A stretch of 22,950 nucleotides of DNA, from assembly GCA_938045315.1 (NCBI GenBank), contig CALINM010000154.1, positions 1 through 22,950 on the forward strand. The letters run 5' to 3'. Position 1 is the first letter of the stretch. Each line of letters opens with the position of its first letter. A program made the position numbers and the translations under genes. The DNA comes from an uncultured bacterium (GTDB lineage: Bacteria > CALINM01). This document shows, in pieces, positions 5,873-15,174 of this stretch. Below the pieces are notes generated by a model. It had not been told where the DNA came from. It searched no databases and saw only the letters and a list, made by a program, of their open reading frames with translations.

Positions 5873-8800
5873 TTAAATATTTATAATTTTTAATTGTTGC
5901 TTTCTATGTAGATAATAGAGAATAGGAACAACCATTCTCGAAAGTAGTGTAGCCGCCACTTCTCCTGCCATTAAAGATATTGCCAATCCCTGAAAAATTG
6001 GATCAAACAATATCACAAAAGCACCAACTACCACTGCTGAAGCAGTTAATAACATTGGTCTGAACCTTACAGCACCGGCATCAATAACAGCATCCTCTAA
6101 TGACATACCATCCTTTAATCTCAATTCAATAAAATCACCAAGTATAATAGAATTTCTTACCACAATACCAGCACCAGCAATAAAACCAATCATTGATGTG
6201 GCCGTAAAAAAAGCCCCCATTAAAGCATGTCCAGGAATTATACCCACAAGACTAAGTGGTATTGGCGACATAATAACTAAAGGCACTCTATAATCACCAA
6301 ACCATCCAACTACAAGCACATAAATAATAATAAGTACTGCTCCAAAAGCAAGTCCTAAATCTCTAAAAACTTCGTAAGTTATGTGCCATTCTCCATCCCA
6401 TTTCATAGAATATTTTTCTGTTGAAAAAGGTTGTGATAAAACATGTTTTTCCAGCTTATAACCTTCTTTTAACTTTAATTCATCAATCTTTTTATTAAGC
6501 TTCATTATCGCATATACAGGGCTTTCTTCCTTTCCCGAGACATCAGCAGTTACATATACAACCCGTTTTAAATTTTTTCTATAAATAGATTTCTCAATTG
6601 TGGTATTTTCAATTTTTACAAGTTCCCCAAGGGGGATTAAACCCCCATTTATACTCCTTACCTTTAGAGATAAGATATTTGTTAATCTTGACCTATTTTC
6701 TTTAGGTGTTTTTATGAAAAGTTCAATATCCTCCTTTTCGTCTTCCATATGGACCAATCCCACAATTTTACCTTTCATTGATGTATTAACTATTTCAATT
6801 ATTTCAGCTGTTGATACACCAAGCCTTCCAGCCTTTTCTTTGTCCACATTAATTTTAATCTTTGGTTGATCATCTTCTACATACCAGTCAACATCAACGA
6901 CTCCCTCTGTATTTTCAAAAATATTCATTATTTCTTTTGCTATTTCAATCTGTCTGTCATAATTGGGTCCATAAATTTCAGCTACGAGAGTTTGTAGAAC
7001 AGGTGGCCCAGGTGGTATCTCCACAATCTTTACTCTCGCACCGGGATAAGATTTTGCAATTTTTTCAATTTCCGGTCTAATTCTTTTAGCAATATCGTGA
7101 CTTTGAGCTTTTCTTTCATGTTTCGGTTTTAAATTAACCTGTATATCAGCTTGATTGGGCTGATTTCTTAAAAAATAATGCCTTACAAGTCCGTTAAAAT
7201 TATATGGTGAAGATGTACCAACATATATCTGATAATTAGTTACTTCAGGAACGGTTTTAACATAACTCGCGAGAGCATTTGTAACCTCATATGTTTTTTC
7301 AAGTGTTGTTCCCTCAGGCATATCTACTACAATTTGAAACTCCGATTTATTATCAAAGGGCAACATCTTTACTTTTACTACTTTAAAATAGACAAGCGAG
7401 CATGCTGCAAAAAATAATAGAACAACAACTATAAGAAATATATTTCTATGTTTTGGAGAATTTATAAGAATTCCCATATACTTTCTATAAAGCTTTGTAA
7501 AATAGTCTTCTTTTTCATGATGTATTTCTTTATCACGTAGAGGTCCCAAAAATTTAGCTGAAGCCCAAGGAGTTACCATAAATGCGACTGCCATTGATAA
7601 AATCATTGCAACTGAGGCTCCCACTGGAATAGGTCTCATATATGGTCCCATAAGCCCTCTAACAAATGCCATAGGAAGAATTGCTGCAATAACAGTAAGA
7701 GTTGCAAGAATTAAAGGGCTTCTAACTTCACTCACTGCACCAACAACTATATCAATTACATGTTTCCCTTTATTTTCAGGGAGATGAAGATGTCTTACAA
7801 TATTTTCCACATCTACAATCGGGTCATCCACAAGAATACCAATGCTAAATATCAGTGCAAAAAGGGTGACCCTATTTAATGTGTATCCAAAAAAATAGTA
7901 TACTGCCAGTGTAAGCGCTAAAACCACGGGTACAGCAATAAACACTACTATCCCAGCCCTGACCCCAAGAAAGAAAGCTATAAGTATTGTTACAGATATT
8001 ACTGCTATTAAAAGGTGTTTTAAAAGTTCATCTGATTTTTCTTTTGCTGTCTCTCCATAATTTCTTGTTACAGTAATTTCAAGATCACCAGGAATCAATT
8101 TACCTTTTAAAAGACTTACCTTTTCAAGAATTTTTTCTGCAATAACAGTAGCATTCTTGCCCTTTCTCTTTGCAATACTTATAGTTACTGCAGGTTCAAA
8201 TTCATTTTTGCGGGCTTCTCCATAAAGAACATAATTATTAATTTCTTCTGGACCATCTACTATCTTTGCCACATCTCTTAAAAAAACAGCCCTTCCTCCT
8301 GCATTAATCACTACTCTCTCAAGATCTTCTTTTGAACTAATAAACTTTCCTGTTTCGATGTTAATTACTTGATTAGAATAAATAATATTTCCTGTATGTT
8401 GGTTTTGATTTAAATAGCTTAGTTGTCGGGCAATTTCAGAAGGAGTAATGCCATATGCACTCAACTTTTCAGGTATTATTTCTACTCTTATCTGTCTTTT
8501 GTACCCACCTATGATTTTAGTTTCTGAGACGTCATCAATCTCTTTAATTTGATCACATAGTTGTGCTGCCATCCTCCTTAAAGTAAAAGAATCATAATTC
8601 TTGCCATGAAGAGTTAATCCAAGTATAGGTACGTCATCGATAGATCTAAATTTTATGAGTGGCTGACTTACTCCGGGTGGGATGATATCAAAATTTGAAT
8701 AAAGTTTATTGTAAAGTTTTGTAAGACTCCTTTCTTCATCTTCACCTACATAAAATCTAACCACTGTCATATTCATACCTTCTGAGGCAGTTGAATAAAT

Positions 8801-9061
8801 ATACTCGACCCCCGGTATCTCCCACAACTTCTTCTCCATAGGTATAGTTACTCTTTGTTCAACTTCTTTAGCTGAAGCCCCAGGCATAGCAACAAAAATA
8901 TCAAACATAGGGACTTTTATCTGTGGTTCTTCTTCTCTTGGTGTTGATAACACAGCAAAAATTCCCAGTAAAATAGCTGCTATTACTATTAAAGGTGTAA
9001 TTTTCGAATCAACAAACGCTCTTGTTATTGTATCTATAATGTTATGATCTTTTTTAATCAT
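5873..9061 (-). CDS. RND-family efflux pump, inner membrane subunit
   Basis: This 1062-residue protein has the usual RND length and topology: TM1 at about 21-40, a large periplasmic loop, TM2-6 at about 350-500, a second loop, and TM8-12 at the C-terminus. It would export a compound across both membranes with the adaptor and TolC-like proteins encoded upstream, driven by ion influx. The TM4 relay '[13 protein letters not shown]' supplies D412 and D413, equivalent to AcrB D407/D408. The TM10 position held by lysine in AcrB ('AKNAIL') is arginine here (R969 in 'GIVVRNSII'). 'TPREEEPQI' after TM1 is typical of the HAE-type subgroup that includes uncharacterised pumps. I see no heavy-metal signature, so the substrate is open. 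GGAGGC precedes the ATG, and the adaptor gene ends 21 bases upstream. Confidence 0.93.
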   Translation of the reverse strand: MIKKDHNIIDTITRAFVDSKITPLIVIAAILLGIFAVLSTPREEEPQIKVPMFDIFVAMPGASAKEVEQRVTIPMEKKLWEIPGVEYIYSTASEGMNMTVVRFYVGEDEERSLTKLYNKLYSNFDIIPPGVSQPLIKFRSIDDVPILGLTLHGKNYDSFTLRRMAAQLCDQIKEIDDVSETKIIGGYKRQIRVEIIPEKLSAYGITPSEIARQLSYLNQNQHTGNIIYSNQVINIETGKFISSKEDLERVVINAGGRAVFLRDVAKIVDGPEEINNYVLYGEARKNEFEPAVTISIAKRKGKNATVIAEKILEKVSLLKGKLIPGDLEITVTRNYGETAKEKSDELLKHLLIAVISVTILIAFFLGVRAGIVVFIAVPVVLALTLAVYYFFGYTLNRVTLFALIFSIGILVDDPIVDVENIVRHLHLPENKGKHVIDIVVGAVSEVRSPLILATLTVIAAILPMAFVRGLMGPYMRPIPVGASVAMILSMAVAFMVTPWASAKFLGPLRDKEIHHEKEDYFTKLYRKYMGILINSPKHRNIFLIVVVLLFFAACSLVYFKVVKVKMLPFDNKSEFQIVVDMPEGTTLEKTYEVTNALASYVKTVPEVTNYQIYVGTSSPYNFNGLVRHYFLRNQPNQADIQVNLKPKHERKAQSHDIAKRIRPEIEKIAKSYPGARVKIVEIPPGPPVLQTLVAEIYGPNYDRQIEIAKEIMNIFENTEGVVDVDWYVEDDQPKIKINVDKEKAGRLGVSTAEIIEIVNTSMKGKIVGLVHMEDEKEDIELFIKTPKENRSRLTNILSLKVRSINGGLIPLGELVKIENTTIEKSIYRKNLKRVVYVTADVSGKEESPVYAIMKLNKKIDELKLKEGYKLEKHVLSQPFSTEKYSMKWDGEWHITYEVFRDLGLAFGAVLIIIYVLVVGWFGDYRVPLVIMSPIPLSLVGIIPGHALMGAFFTATSMIGFIAGAGIVVRNSIILGDFIELRLKDGMSLEDAVIDAGAVRFRPMLLTASAVVVGAFVILFDPIFQGLAISLMAGEVAATLLSRMVVPILYYLHRKQQLKIINI

Positions 9062-9082
9062 CCGTTGCCTCCGCGCATGTAA

Positions 9083-10183
9083 CTATTGTTGTAATTCTGC
9101 CCCTTCTTGCACACTCTCAGTAATTACTTTAACTATCCTTTCCCCTTCATTTAAACCGCTTAAAATTTCAACCATATTATCATGTTTACTACCTGTTCTA
9201 ACCAGTCTCAAGGAAAGTTTATTATCTTTACCTACTACATAAACATAGTCAAGTTGTCCTTTTGTGTATATGGCCGTTTTTGGTATAAATATTGATTCTT
9301 TAGTCCCTAACCCAATTTTTACATTCGCATACAAGCCTATTGCTAAACTTTTGTCTTTTGGTAGGTCTAATTTAACTCTAAATGTTCTAGACTGAGGATC
9401 AATAGCCGGAACAATTTCACTTACAACACCTTTAAATTCTCTTCCTAAAGTTTCAACATATACAGATAAAATCATACCCTGTTTTATAAATCCATAAACC
9501 TTTTCATCCACATCCACTTCCACTCTAAGATCATTCTCTGGCTCTATAGTTAATAATTGCATACCTGGCAAAACATTAGTTCCTGGATTAACGTATTTTT
9601 TTGTTATGACCCCCGATAAAGGTGCATAAACAAAGAGATAAGATTGCATACCTTTAACTCTTTCTCTTTCAGCCTCTGCCTGTTTAATTACATTTTCTAA
9701 TCTCTCTACTTCACTCTTAGCCACTAAATAAGCAGTTTCTTTAATTTCGAATTCCTGCTGAGATATAGCTTGCTCCTTATATAGATTTTCATACCTTTTG
9801 AAAGTATTAAAAGCTAACTTTTCATTTGCCTTAGCTATCATTAGAGCTTTTTGTGCTTCTTCTATAGAGGCCTGTGTTCTATTAAGCATTGCAGTGACTT
9901 CAGGAGAGTCTATTTGAATGATTAGTTTTCCCTTGCTTACTCTATCACCTTCAAAAGCATTAACACTAACCACAGTACCCATAGTTTTTGAAACTATGTT
10001 CACGGGATTTTTTGAAACAATATTTCCAGAAACTTCATAAACATCTGTTGTTTTCTTTTTTTCAATAGTTAACAAGGGAGCACTTATTTTTGGAGATAAA
10101 ATTTCTTTTTTCTCTTCACCCTTTTTAGAACAACCAGTGATTAAAGCAAATAATATTGTAATAATAAGGAGAACTTTTTTCAT
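9083..10183 (-). CDS. RND efflux periplasmic adaptor lipoprotein (membrane fusion protein)
   Basis: This 366-residue protein is anchored by a lipobox: 'ALITGC' after the hydrophobic segment of residues 5-18 places the lipidated cysteine at about position 19. The domain order is that of the AcrA/HlyD group: beta-barrel and lipoyl half-motifs ('GNIVSKNPVNIVSKTMGTV', 'EGDRVSKGKLIIQIDSPEV'), a long alpha-helical hairpin (about 95-175), the returning lipoyl half ('VYAPLSGVITKKYVNPGTNV'), and the C-terminal barrel/membrane-proximal domain. It would bridge the RND pump and the outer-membrane channel. The ATG at 10183 is preferred over one at 10204 because a GAGGGGG ribosome site lies 5 bases upstream and the shorter form begins directly with the signal peptide. 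The outer-membrane factor gene stops 13 bases upstream. Confidence 0.92.
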   Translation of the reverse strand: MKKVLLIITILFALITGCSKKGEEKKEILSPKISAPLLTIEKKKTTDVYEVSGNIVSKNPVNIVSKTMGTVVSVNAFEGDRVSKGKLIIQIDSPEVTAMLNRTQASIEEAQKALMIAKANEKLAFNTFKRYENLYKEQAISQQEFEIKETAYLVAKSEVERLENVIKQAEAERERVKGMQSYLFVYAPLSGVITKKYVNPGTNVLPGMQLLTIEPENDLRVEVDVDEKVYGFIKQGMILSVYVETLGREFKGVVSEIVPAIDPQSRTFRVKLDLPKDKSLAIGLYANVKIGLGTKESIFIPKTAIYTKGQLDYVYVVGKDNKLSLRLVRTGSKHDNMVEILSGLNEGERIVKVITESVQEGAELQQ

Positions 10184-10196
10184 AAATACCCCCTCT

Positions 10197-11519
10197 TTAT
10201 TCATAGGATAGAACTGTTTTTAAAAATATACCTGATTCATGTAAAGCCTTGCCAAGTGCTTTTATATACTCTGTCTCAGCATTTACTATATTTGCTTTTG
10301 CAGAAAAAAGAGCAACTTCAGCATCTAAAATTTCAACCATTGTGGCTAAATTATTATCATACCTAATTCTTATTAACCTGAAGGTTTCTTCAGCTTCTTT
10401 AACAGCATTTTTTGCTACCTCAAGTTTTTCTTTTGCTTCCTGTACTCTTAAATAACTTTCATAAACCCTGAACCTTATTTCTTTTTCCCTCTGATTAATG
10501 TATTCCTTAGCCTTTCCGTATTCATATTCAGATTTTTTAACTTCATCATAACGTGTTTTATCGAAAATATCCCACCTTAAATATAAACCAGCTATATAAC
10601 CACTTCCATCTCTACCAAATGGCGCACTTTTATCATCATTAAAATAATTTGCTGATAAAAAAATCTTTGGATAAAACTTAGATCTATTTATTTCTATGTT
10701 GTCCCTTGCTGTATCTAAATATTGAATTTCCGCTATAAGATCTTTTCTGTTCAATTGAACACTTTTAAGAGTTTCCTCCATAGGAGGTAATAAAAATATT
10801 TTTTCTGACAGATCCACCACATCAAAGGCTTCTTCCACAGACAAAGTTAGCCCAAGAGCCCTTTTTGATAACAATAAATCATTTTTTGCTTTAATAGTCT
10901 CTGCTTCTTTTTCTTTCATAAAAACATATGCCCTTAGTTCATCTGCCTTTATCCCAACACCATTTTTTACCCTTCTTTGTGATATTGCATATACTTCTTT
11001 TGCATCTTCTAATGCTTTTTCAGATACATACAGCATTGCTTTTGCTTTAATTACATTTATATAGCTACTAAAAACTTGAAATGCTATGTCCTCTTGAAAT
11101 CTTTTAAAATCATTTTCAGATGCAAGATAAAGCCTATTTTTTATTTTTTTATTTATAAACAACTCCCTTATGTAAACTGGCATTTCTATCCCGATTGTTG
11201 TTTGAAAATTATTTACTTCCCCAGGATTAAAAAATTTGTCCATCGTAAGTCTTTCTTGATTTAACTTTGTAAAAACACTGTAGGAGTTGTAATTACCTTT
11301 AGTAAACTTTTCTTCCAAGTACAATTTAGGATAGAATTGATCCATAGCCATTTCGTTATCTTTTTTCACAGAAAAAAGGCTAAACTCTTTTGCTTTTACA
11401 TAATGATTAGACTTAATTGCGATACTAATCGCATCTTTTAATGTTAGAACTTGTTCTCCTGAAGCCCAACTACTAAGCAAAAGTAAAATCATGACCATGT
11501 AAAAAAACTTTTTCTCCAT
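10197..11519 (-). CDS. TolC-like outer membrane efflux channel
   Basis: This 440-residue protein of the outer membrane efflux (OEP/TolC) family would form the exit duct of the tripartite pump. Residues 1-22 are a signal peptide ('MEKKFFYMVMILLLLSSWAS'). Two similar halves follow, each with long amphipathic coiled helices. The first ends near 'LGLTLSVEEAFDVV'; the second contains 'YIAGLYLRWDIFD' and the closing helix 'FRLIRIRYDNNLATMVEILDAEVAL', a family hallmark. The start at 11519 is chosen because GGAGGTG lies 9 bases upstream; a longer frame from 11549 would put extra residues before the signal peptide. It is the first gene of the efflux operon, with a promoter directly upstream. Confidence 0.9.
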   Translation of the reverse strand: MEKKFFYMVMILLLLSSWASGEQVLTLKDAISIAIKSNHYVKAKEFSLFSVKKDNEMAMDQFYPKLYLEEKFTKGNYNSYSVFTKLNQERLTMDKFFNPGEVNNFQTTIGIEMPVYIRELFINKKIKNRLYLASENDFKRFQEDIAFQVFSSYINVIKAKAMLYVSEKALEDAKEVYAISQRRVKNGVGIKADELRAYVFMKEKEAETIKAKNDLLLSKRALGLTLSVEEAFDVVDLSEKIFLLPPMEETLKSVQLNRKDLIAEIQYLDTARDNIEINRSKFYPKIFLSANYFNDDKSAPFGRDGSGYIAGLYLRWDIFDKTRYDEVKKSEYEYGKAKEYINQREKEIRFRVYESYLRVQEAKEKLEVAKNAVKEAEETFRLIRIRYDNNLATMVEILDAEVALFSAKANIVNAETEYIKALGKALHESGIFLKTVLSYE

Positions 11520-11547
11520 AAAAAATTCACCTCCATATATATAAATC

Positions 11548-11575
11548 ATTATATATAATCTTTTGAATATATCAA
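11548..11575 (-). promoter_or_regulatory. Promoter of the efflux operon
   Basis: On the minus strand: TTGATA (11570-11575), a 16-base spacer and a perfect TATAAT (11548-11553). Predicted transcription starts about 20 bases upstream of the TolC-like ATG, leaving room for its GGAGGTG site. The surrounding alternating AT tract contains imperfect inverted repeats that could hold an operator, but low complexity makes this unprovable by eye. The remaining bases between here and mtgA (to 11647) show nothing else. Confidence 0.6.
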
Positions 11576-11647
11576 CAAAAAAATTCTTATTGTAAGTTTA
11601 CCATTTTTAAAAATTAAATAAAGATTATACAAAATTAATTTATGAAT

Positions 11648-12481
11648 TTATAAAGATGATTTTTTCATAAAAACTAAAGAGGAATGATTGCTAAATGGCA
11701 TAGTCTCAGCGCTATTTATTTTTATAGAAATTTTTCTCTCCATGTTAACTATAAAGTTTTGCGATCTTTGATTTTCATAAACTTGCTTGTTTATTACACC
11801 AACTTTATACATATTTTCCAAAATTCTTTTAGCTTTTGTTTCAACTTTCTCTAAATTTCTATAGGGGTCATAAATTTTGGGCCCGGGTAATAATGCTGCA
11901 AGCATTGAAGCTTCTAGAGGAGTTACATCTGAGGATGACTTGCCGAAGTAAAACCAACAGGCATGATTAACTCCATAAATCATGGGACCAAATTCCGCTA
12001 CATTAAGATATAATTCAAGAATTCTTGTCTTTGATAAAGTTGTTTCTAATAAATAGGCAATGATTAGTTCCTTTAATTTTCTTATAATAGTTTTTTCTCT
12101 CGATAAAAATAAATTCTTAGCAAGTTGCTGAGTAATTGTACTCCCACCTCTCACATACTTCCCCATTTCGAGATTTTTCTTAAATGCCTGTTTTATAGCT
12201 TCATAATCCACACCATGATGCCTATAAAACTTTGCATCTTCTGATAATATTACAGCCCATTTTATATGGGGAGAAATATTTTTCCATGACACATATCCGG
12301 GATTCTTAGACCCCAACACAAATGGATATGGTTTATTATTCCAGTCATATACTGTTATTTCAATAGAGTTTCTTGGATTCTCAATTTTTTTTACTTCAGG
12401 ATATATATAAATTGCATAACCCATCGCTATAGAGAAAATGATTATCCCTGCAATGATTAGATATAAAAAAATTTTTCTCAT
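11648..12481 (-). CDS. mtgA: Monofunctional peptidoglycan glycosyltransferase (GT51)
   Basis: This 277-residue enzyme polymerises lipid II into glycan strands at the periplasmic face of the inner membrane. One N-terminal membrane helix (about 5-27) is followed by a GT51 domain. Motif 1 'SEDAKFYRHHGVD' carries catalytic E81, motif 2 is 'RGGSTITQQLAKNLF' (111-125), and motif 3 carries E138 ('RKLKELIIAY'). 'LELYLNVAEFGP' and 'LEASMLAALLPGP' complete the fold. There is no transpeptidase domain, which separates it from class A penicillin-binding proteins. Compared with E. coli MtgA (about 240 residues) it has a C-terminal tail of roughly 30 residues with no recognisable motif. Its ATG overlaps the sua5 stop (ATGA), so translation is probably coupled. 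Confidence 0.93.
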   Translation of the reverse strand: MRKIFLYLIIAGIIIFSIAMGYAIYIYPEVKKIENPRNSIEITVYDWNNKPYPFVLGSKNPGYVSWKNISPHIKWAVILSEDAKFYRHHGVDYEAIKQAFKKNLEMGKYVRGGSTITQQLAKNLFLSREKTIIRKLKELIIAYLLETTLSKTRILELYLNVAEFGPMIYGVNHACWFYFGKSSSDVTPLEASMLAALLPGPKIYDPYRNLEKVETKAKRILENMYKVGVINKQVYENQRSQNFIVNMERKISIKINSAETMPFSNHSSLVFMKKSSL

Positions 12482-13455
12482 CTATCAATACCAGATGCCC
12501 TAATCAGCCTATCCCTTATTGCTCTACCTATCCCCTTATTTTCTGGAAGTTGAGCTATAATTATATCCACATCAACAGAATCAAAATATCTTAGCGTTGA
12601 AAATAACATTCTTCCGTATTCTTCTAAGTTTCTGAATATAATTTTCTTGTCTAAATCAAACATAAGTTTATAAGTACCCATATAACCTATTTTTGCATTA
12701 TTATATAGATCTAACATACTCTTAAGATCGCTTTGATTTTCAAATAAAATCAATGGTTTATCAGGAGCGTAATGTCTATATCTTGTGCCCGGTGAGCGTT
12801 TTTTCAATTCCCACTTATCTGCTAATGCTACTTTTATATCTAGATTTTCTATATCTTCTATTGAAAGTGCGCCTGGTCTTAGTAGTATGGCTTTATTCTC
12901 AGATATATCAATCACAGTAGACTCAATACCATATACAGTTCCTCCTCCATTAACTATGCAATCAACTTTCCCATGGAAATCTTGTAACACATGTTCGAAA
13001 TCTGTTGAACTTGGTTTACCTGATATATTTGCACTTGGAGCTACAACTGGCTTCCTAAGTTTTTCAACTATTTTTAATGCAATGAGATTATCTGGCATTC
13101 TCACAGCTATGGTATCTAATCCAAAAGTAAATTTTCTTTCTATCTTACTCTTTAATATAAGAGTGAGCGGTCCTGGCCAGAAATGCTTAATAAGTTTTTT
13201 TGCCAGCGGAGTTATCTCTGCTATTGTATTTAACATATCTAAAGAAAATATGTGAAATATTAGAGGGTTGTCTTTTGCTCTTTTTTTAATATCAAAGATT
13301 TTATTAACAGCATTAATATTAAAAGCATCAGCACCAACACCATAAACAGTCTCTGTGGGAAAAACTACTAAACCTCCGCTTCTAAGAATATATGCAGCCC
13401 TATTGGCAATCTCATCGACTGAATTTTCTTTTGTGCTCAAGATTATTGTATTCAT
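12478..13455 (-). CDS. sua5: L-threonylcarbamoyladenylate synthase, Sua5 type
   Basis: This 325-residue enzyme makes threonylcarbamoyl-AMP from threonine, bicarbonate and ATP, the first step of the t6A modification at position 37 of ANN-decoding tRNAs. The YrdC/TsaC domain covers about 10-200, with 'VVFPTETVYGVGADA' (30-44), 'KKRAKDNPLIFH' and 'VAPSANISGKPSSTD'. The linker 'KRSPGTRYRHYAP' and the C-terminal Sua5 domain mark the longer Sua5 form rather than short TsaC. It is cytoplasmic. It is followed by mtgA with a 4-base overlap, although the two functions are unrelated. The ATG has no Shine-Dalgarno site and sits 6 bases after a TATAAT box, so the mRNA may be leaderless. Confidence 0.93.
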   Translation of the reverse strand: MNTIILSTKENSVDEIANRAAYILRSGGLVVFPTETVYGVGADAFNINAVNKIFDIKKRAKDNPLIFHIFSLDMLNTIAEITPLAKKLIKHFWPGPLTLILKSKIERKFTFGLDTIAVRMPDNLIALKIVEKLRKPVVAPSANISGKPSSTDFEHVLQDFHGKVDCIVNGGGTVYGIESTVIDISENKAILLRPGALSIEDIENLDIKVALADKWELKKRSPGTRYRHYAPDKPLILFENQSDLKSMLDLYNNAKIGYMGTYKLMFDLDKKIIFRNLEEYGRMLFSTLRYFDSVDVDIIIAQLPENKGIGRAIRDRLIRASGIDR

Positions 13456-13461
13456 TCAAGT

Positions 13462-13491
13462 ATTATATAGAAAAAAAACAATTTTGAGCAA
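13462..13491 (-). promoter_or_regulatory. Promoter of sua5-mtgA, predicted to give a leaderless mRNA
   Basis: On the minus strand: TTGCTC (13486-13491), an 18-base spacer and a perfect TATAAT (13462-13467). Six bases separate TATAAT from the ATG at 13453-13455, so transcription would start at or next to the A of the start codon. No purine-rich ribosome site is present. Confidence 0.55.
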
Positions 13492-13590
13492 TAGTATCAA
13501 AATTTGCTTTTTAAAAAAAAAGAACATTTATCAGGAATAAAAAGATATTATATAGTTTAACTTCATAGACAAACTTCTAATAATTATTTT

Positions 13591-13621
13591 AGAAAAATTT
13601 GACATGGGCTATTAACCCATG
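13591..13621 (-). terminator. Rho-independent terminator of glnA
   Basis: The inverted repeat CATGGG (13603-13608) / CCCATG (13616-13621) has a 7-base loop, extendable by one wobble pair. On the minus strand it is followed by a T-rich run (TCAAATTTTTCT, 13591-13602). It lies 11 bases beyond the glnA stop codon and separates glnA from sua5. Confidence 0.8.
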
Positions 13622-13632
13622 CCTATAATTTT

Positions 13633-15045
13633 TTATATATCGTAGTAAAGGAAAAACTCCATGGGAGTTGGCCTTAAATTTACTGGATTAAACTCTTTCT
13701 CAATTTTGTAAGATATCCAGGCTTCCACAACATCTTCCGTAAACACCCCTCCCTTTAGAAGGAAATCATGATCCTCCTCAAGGGCTTTTAAAGCTTCTTT
13801 TAAAGAGCCTGGTGCTGATGGAACATTTTTGAGTTCTTCTGGAGAGAGAGAATAAATATCTTTATCAAGGGGCTGCCCTGGATCAATCTTATTTTCAATA
13901 CCATCAAGACCTGCCATTAGCAACGCTGCAAATGCTAAATAACCATTACATGAAGGATCGGGTGTTCTAAACTCAATTCTTTTTGCTTTTGGAGAAGGAG
14001 AATACATAGGAATACGTATAGCTGCACTTCTATTTCTACTACTATAAGCCAAATTAACTGGCGCTTCGAAACCGGGAACAAGCCTTCTATAAGAGTTTGT
14101 TGTTGGATTTGTTATGGCACAAAGAGCTCTTGCATGTTTTAAAATTCCACCAATAAAATACAGAGCTAACTTACTTAACCCACCATACTCGTCTCCAGCA
14201 AAAAGAGGTTTTCCCTTTTTCCATAAACTAATGTGAATATGCATACCAGAACCATTATCACCATATAGTGGTTTGGGCATGAATGTAGCAGTTTTACCGA
14301 AACGGAGAGCAACATTTTTAACAATATATTTAAACCACATTAGTTTATCAGCACATCTAAGTAAACTATCAAATTTAAAATCAATCTCTGCTTGTCCAGC
14401 AGTTGCAACTTCATGATGCTGCCTTTCTACCTGAATACCAACAACCTCCATCTTCCTGACCATTTCTTCTCTTAATTCCTGCTGACTATCTGTGGGTGGT
14501 ACAGGAAAGTATCCTTCTTTATGTCTTACTTTATAACCTAAGTTGGGTACTTCTTCTCTGCCTGAGTTCCATATTCCTTCTATTGAATCAACAAAGTAAA
14601 AACTGTGATTACTTCCCAGATCATATCTTACATCGTCAAAAACAAAAAATTCAGCTTCAGGTCCAAAATACGCCACATCGGCTATACCTGTTGATTTCAG
14701 GTATTCTTCAGCTTTTGTTGCGATATTCCTTGGATCTCTTTCATAAGGCTGTCTCGTAATGGGATCAAAAACATTACAAATAAGGGAGAGTGTTGGAGTT
14801 TCCATGAAAGGATCTATTACTGCTGTGGAGGGATCGGGAAGCAGGATCATATCACTCTCATGAATAGACTTCCAACCCCTTATACTACTACCATCAAAGC
14901 CCAAACCTTCTTCAAATACATCTTCTTCAAAAACGCTCATGGGAATCGTAAAGTGTTGCCATGTTCCTATAAAATCCATAAACTTAAAATCAACAGATTG
15001 AGCGTTGTGTTCCTTTGCAAACGCCATAACCTCTTTGGGTGTCAT
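13633..15045 (-). CDS. glnA: Glutamine synthetase type I
   Basis: This 470-residue enzyme joins ammonium to glutamate with ATP, the main entry point of nitrogen. Recognised blocks are '[10 protein letters not shown]' (D51 loop), '[11 protein letters not shown]', '[17 protein letters not shown]', '[12 protein letters not shown]', '[17 protein letters not shown]' and the C-terminal '[12 protein letters not shown]'. A tyrosine lies in the adenylylation loop, Y398 in '[12 protein letters not shown]', aligning with E. coli Y397, so GlnE-type adenylylation is possible; no glnE is in view. The dodecamer-forming type I length is normal. AGGAGGT precedes the ATG at 15045. A sigma-54-type promoter lies upstream and a terminator downstream, so it is probably a single-gene unit under nitrogen control. 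Confidence 0.96.
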   Translation of the reverse strand: MTPKEVMAFAKEHNAQSVDFKFMDFIGTWQHFTIPMSVFEEDVFEEGLGFDGSSIRGWKSIHESDMILLPDPSTAVIDPFMETPTLSLICNVFDPITRQPYERDPRNIATKAEEYLKSTGIADVAYFGPEAEFFVFDDVRYDLGSNHSFYFVDSIEGIWNSGREEVPNLGYKVRHKEGYFPVPPTDSQQELREEMVRKMEVVGIQVERQHHEVATAGQAEIDFKFDSLLRCADKLMWFKYIVKNVALRFGKTATFMPKPLYGDNGSGMHIHISLWKKGKPLFAGDEYGGLSKLALYFIGGILKHARALCAITNPTTNSYRRLVPGFEAPVNLAYSSRNRSAAIRIPMYSPSPKAKRIEFRTPDPSCNGYLAFAALLMAGLDGIENKIDPGQPLDKDIYSLSPEELKNVPSAPGSLKEALKALEEDHDFLLKGGVFTEDVVEAWISYKIEKEFNPVNLRPTPMEFFLYYDI

Positions 15046-15075
15046 AGTAACCTCCTAATTTTTTTAGCTTATTAT

Positions 15076-15091
15076 AGCAATATCCTTGCCA
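15076..15091 (-). promoter_or_regulatory. Sigma-54 (-24/-12) promoter of glnA, with overlapping sigma-70 -10 box
   Basis: The minus strand reads TGGCAAGGATATTGCT. It carries GG and GC dinucleotides exactly 10 bases apart and matches TGGCAC-N5-TTGCW at all but one fixed position. The expected start is about 20 bases before the glnA ATG, leaving room for the AGGAGG site. TATAAT (minus strand, 15071-15076) overlaps its downstream end and could act as a basal promoter. A second TGGCA copy lies about 14 bases upstream. No convincing NtrC dyad was found in the 85 bases up to the ruvB stop, which are mostly A and T runs. Confidence 0.7.
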
Positions 15092-15174
15092 TTTTTTTTT
15101 GCCACTTTTTTATATCTTTTTGCATCAAAAATAACTTTTTTGTTTTTTTAATTAAAAAACTGCATATTTTTTAT

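Noticed and set aside
11533-11560. TATATA inverted repeats before the efflux operon as a TetR-type operator
   Set aside because: The stretch is alternating AT low-complexity sequence where such repeats arise by chance, and no regulator gene is adjacent.
15131-15155. AT-only inverted repeat after ruvB as a terminator
   Set aside because: No GC pairs in the stem, so it is too weak to call; it may be just homopolymer runs.
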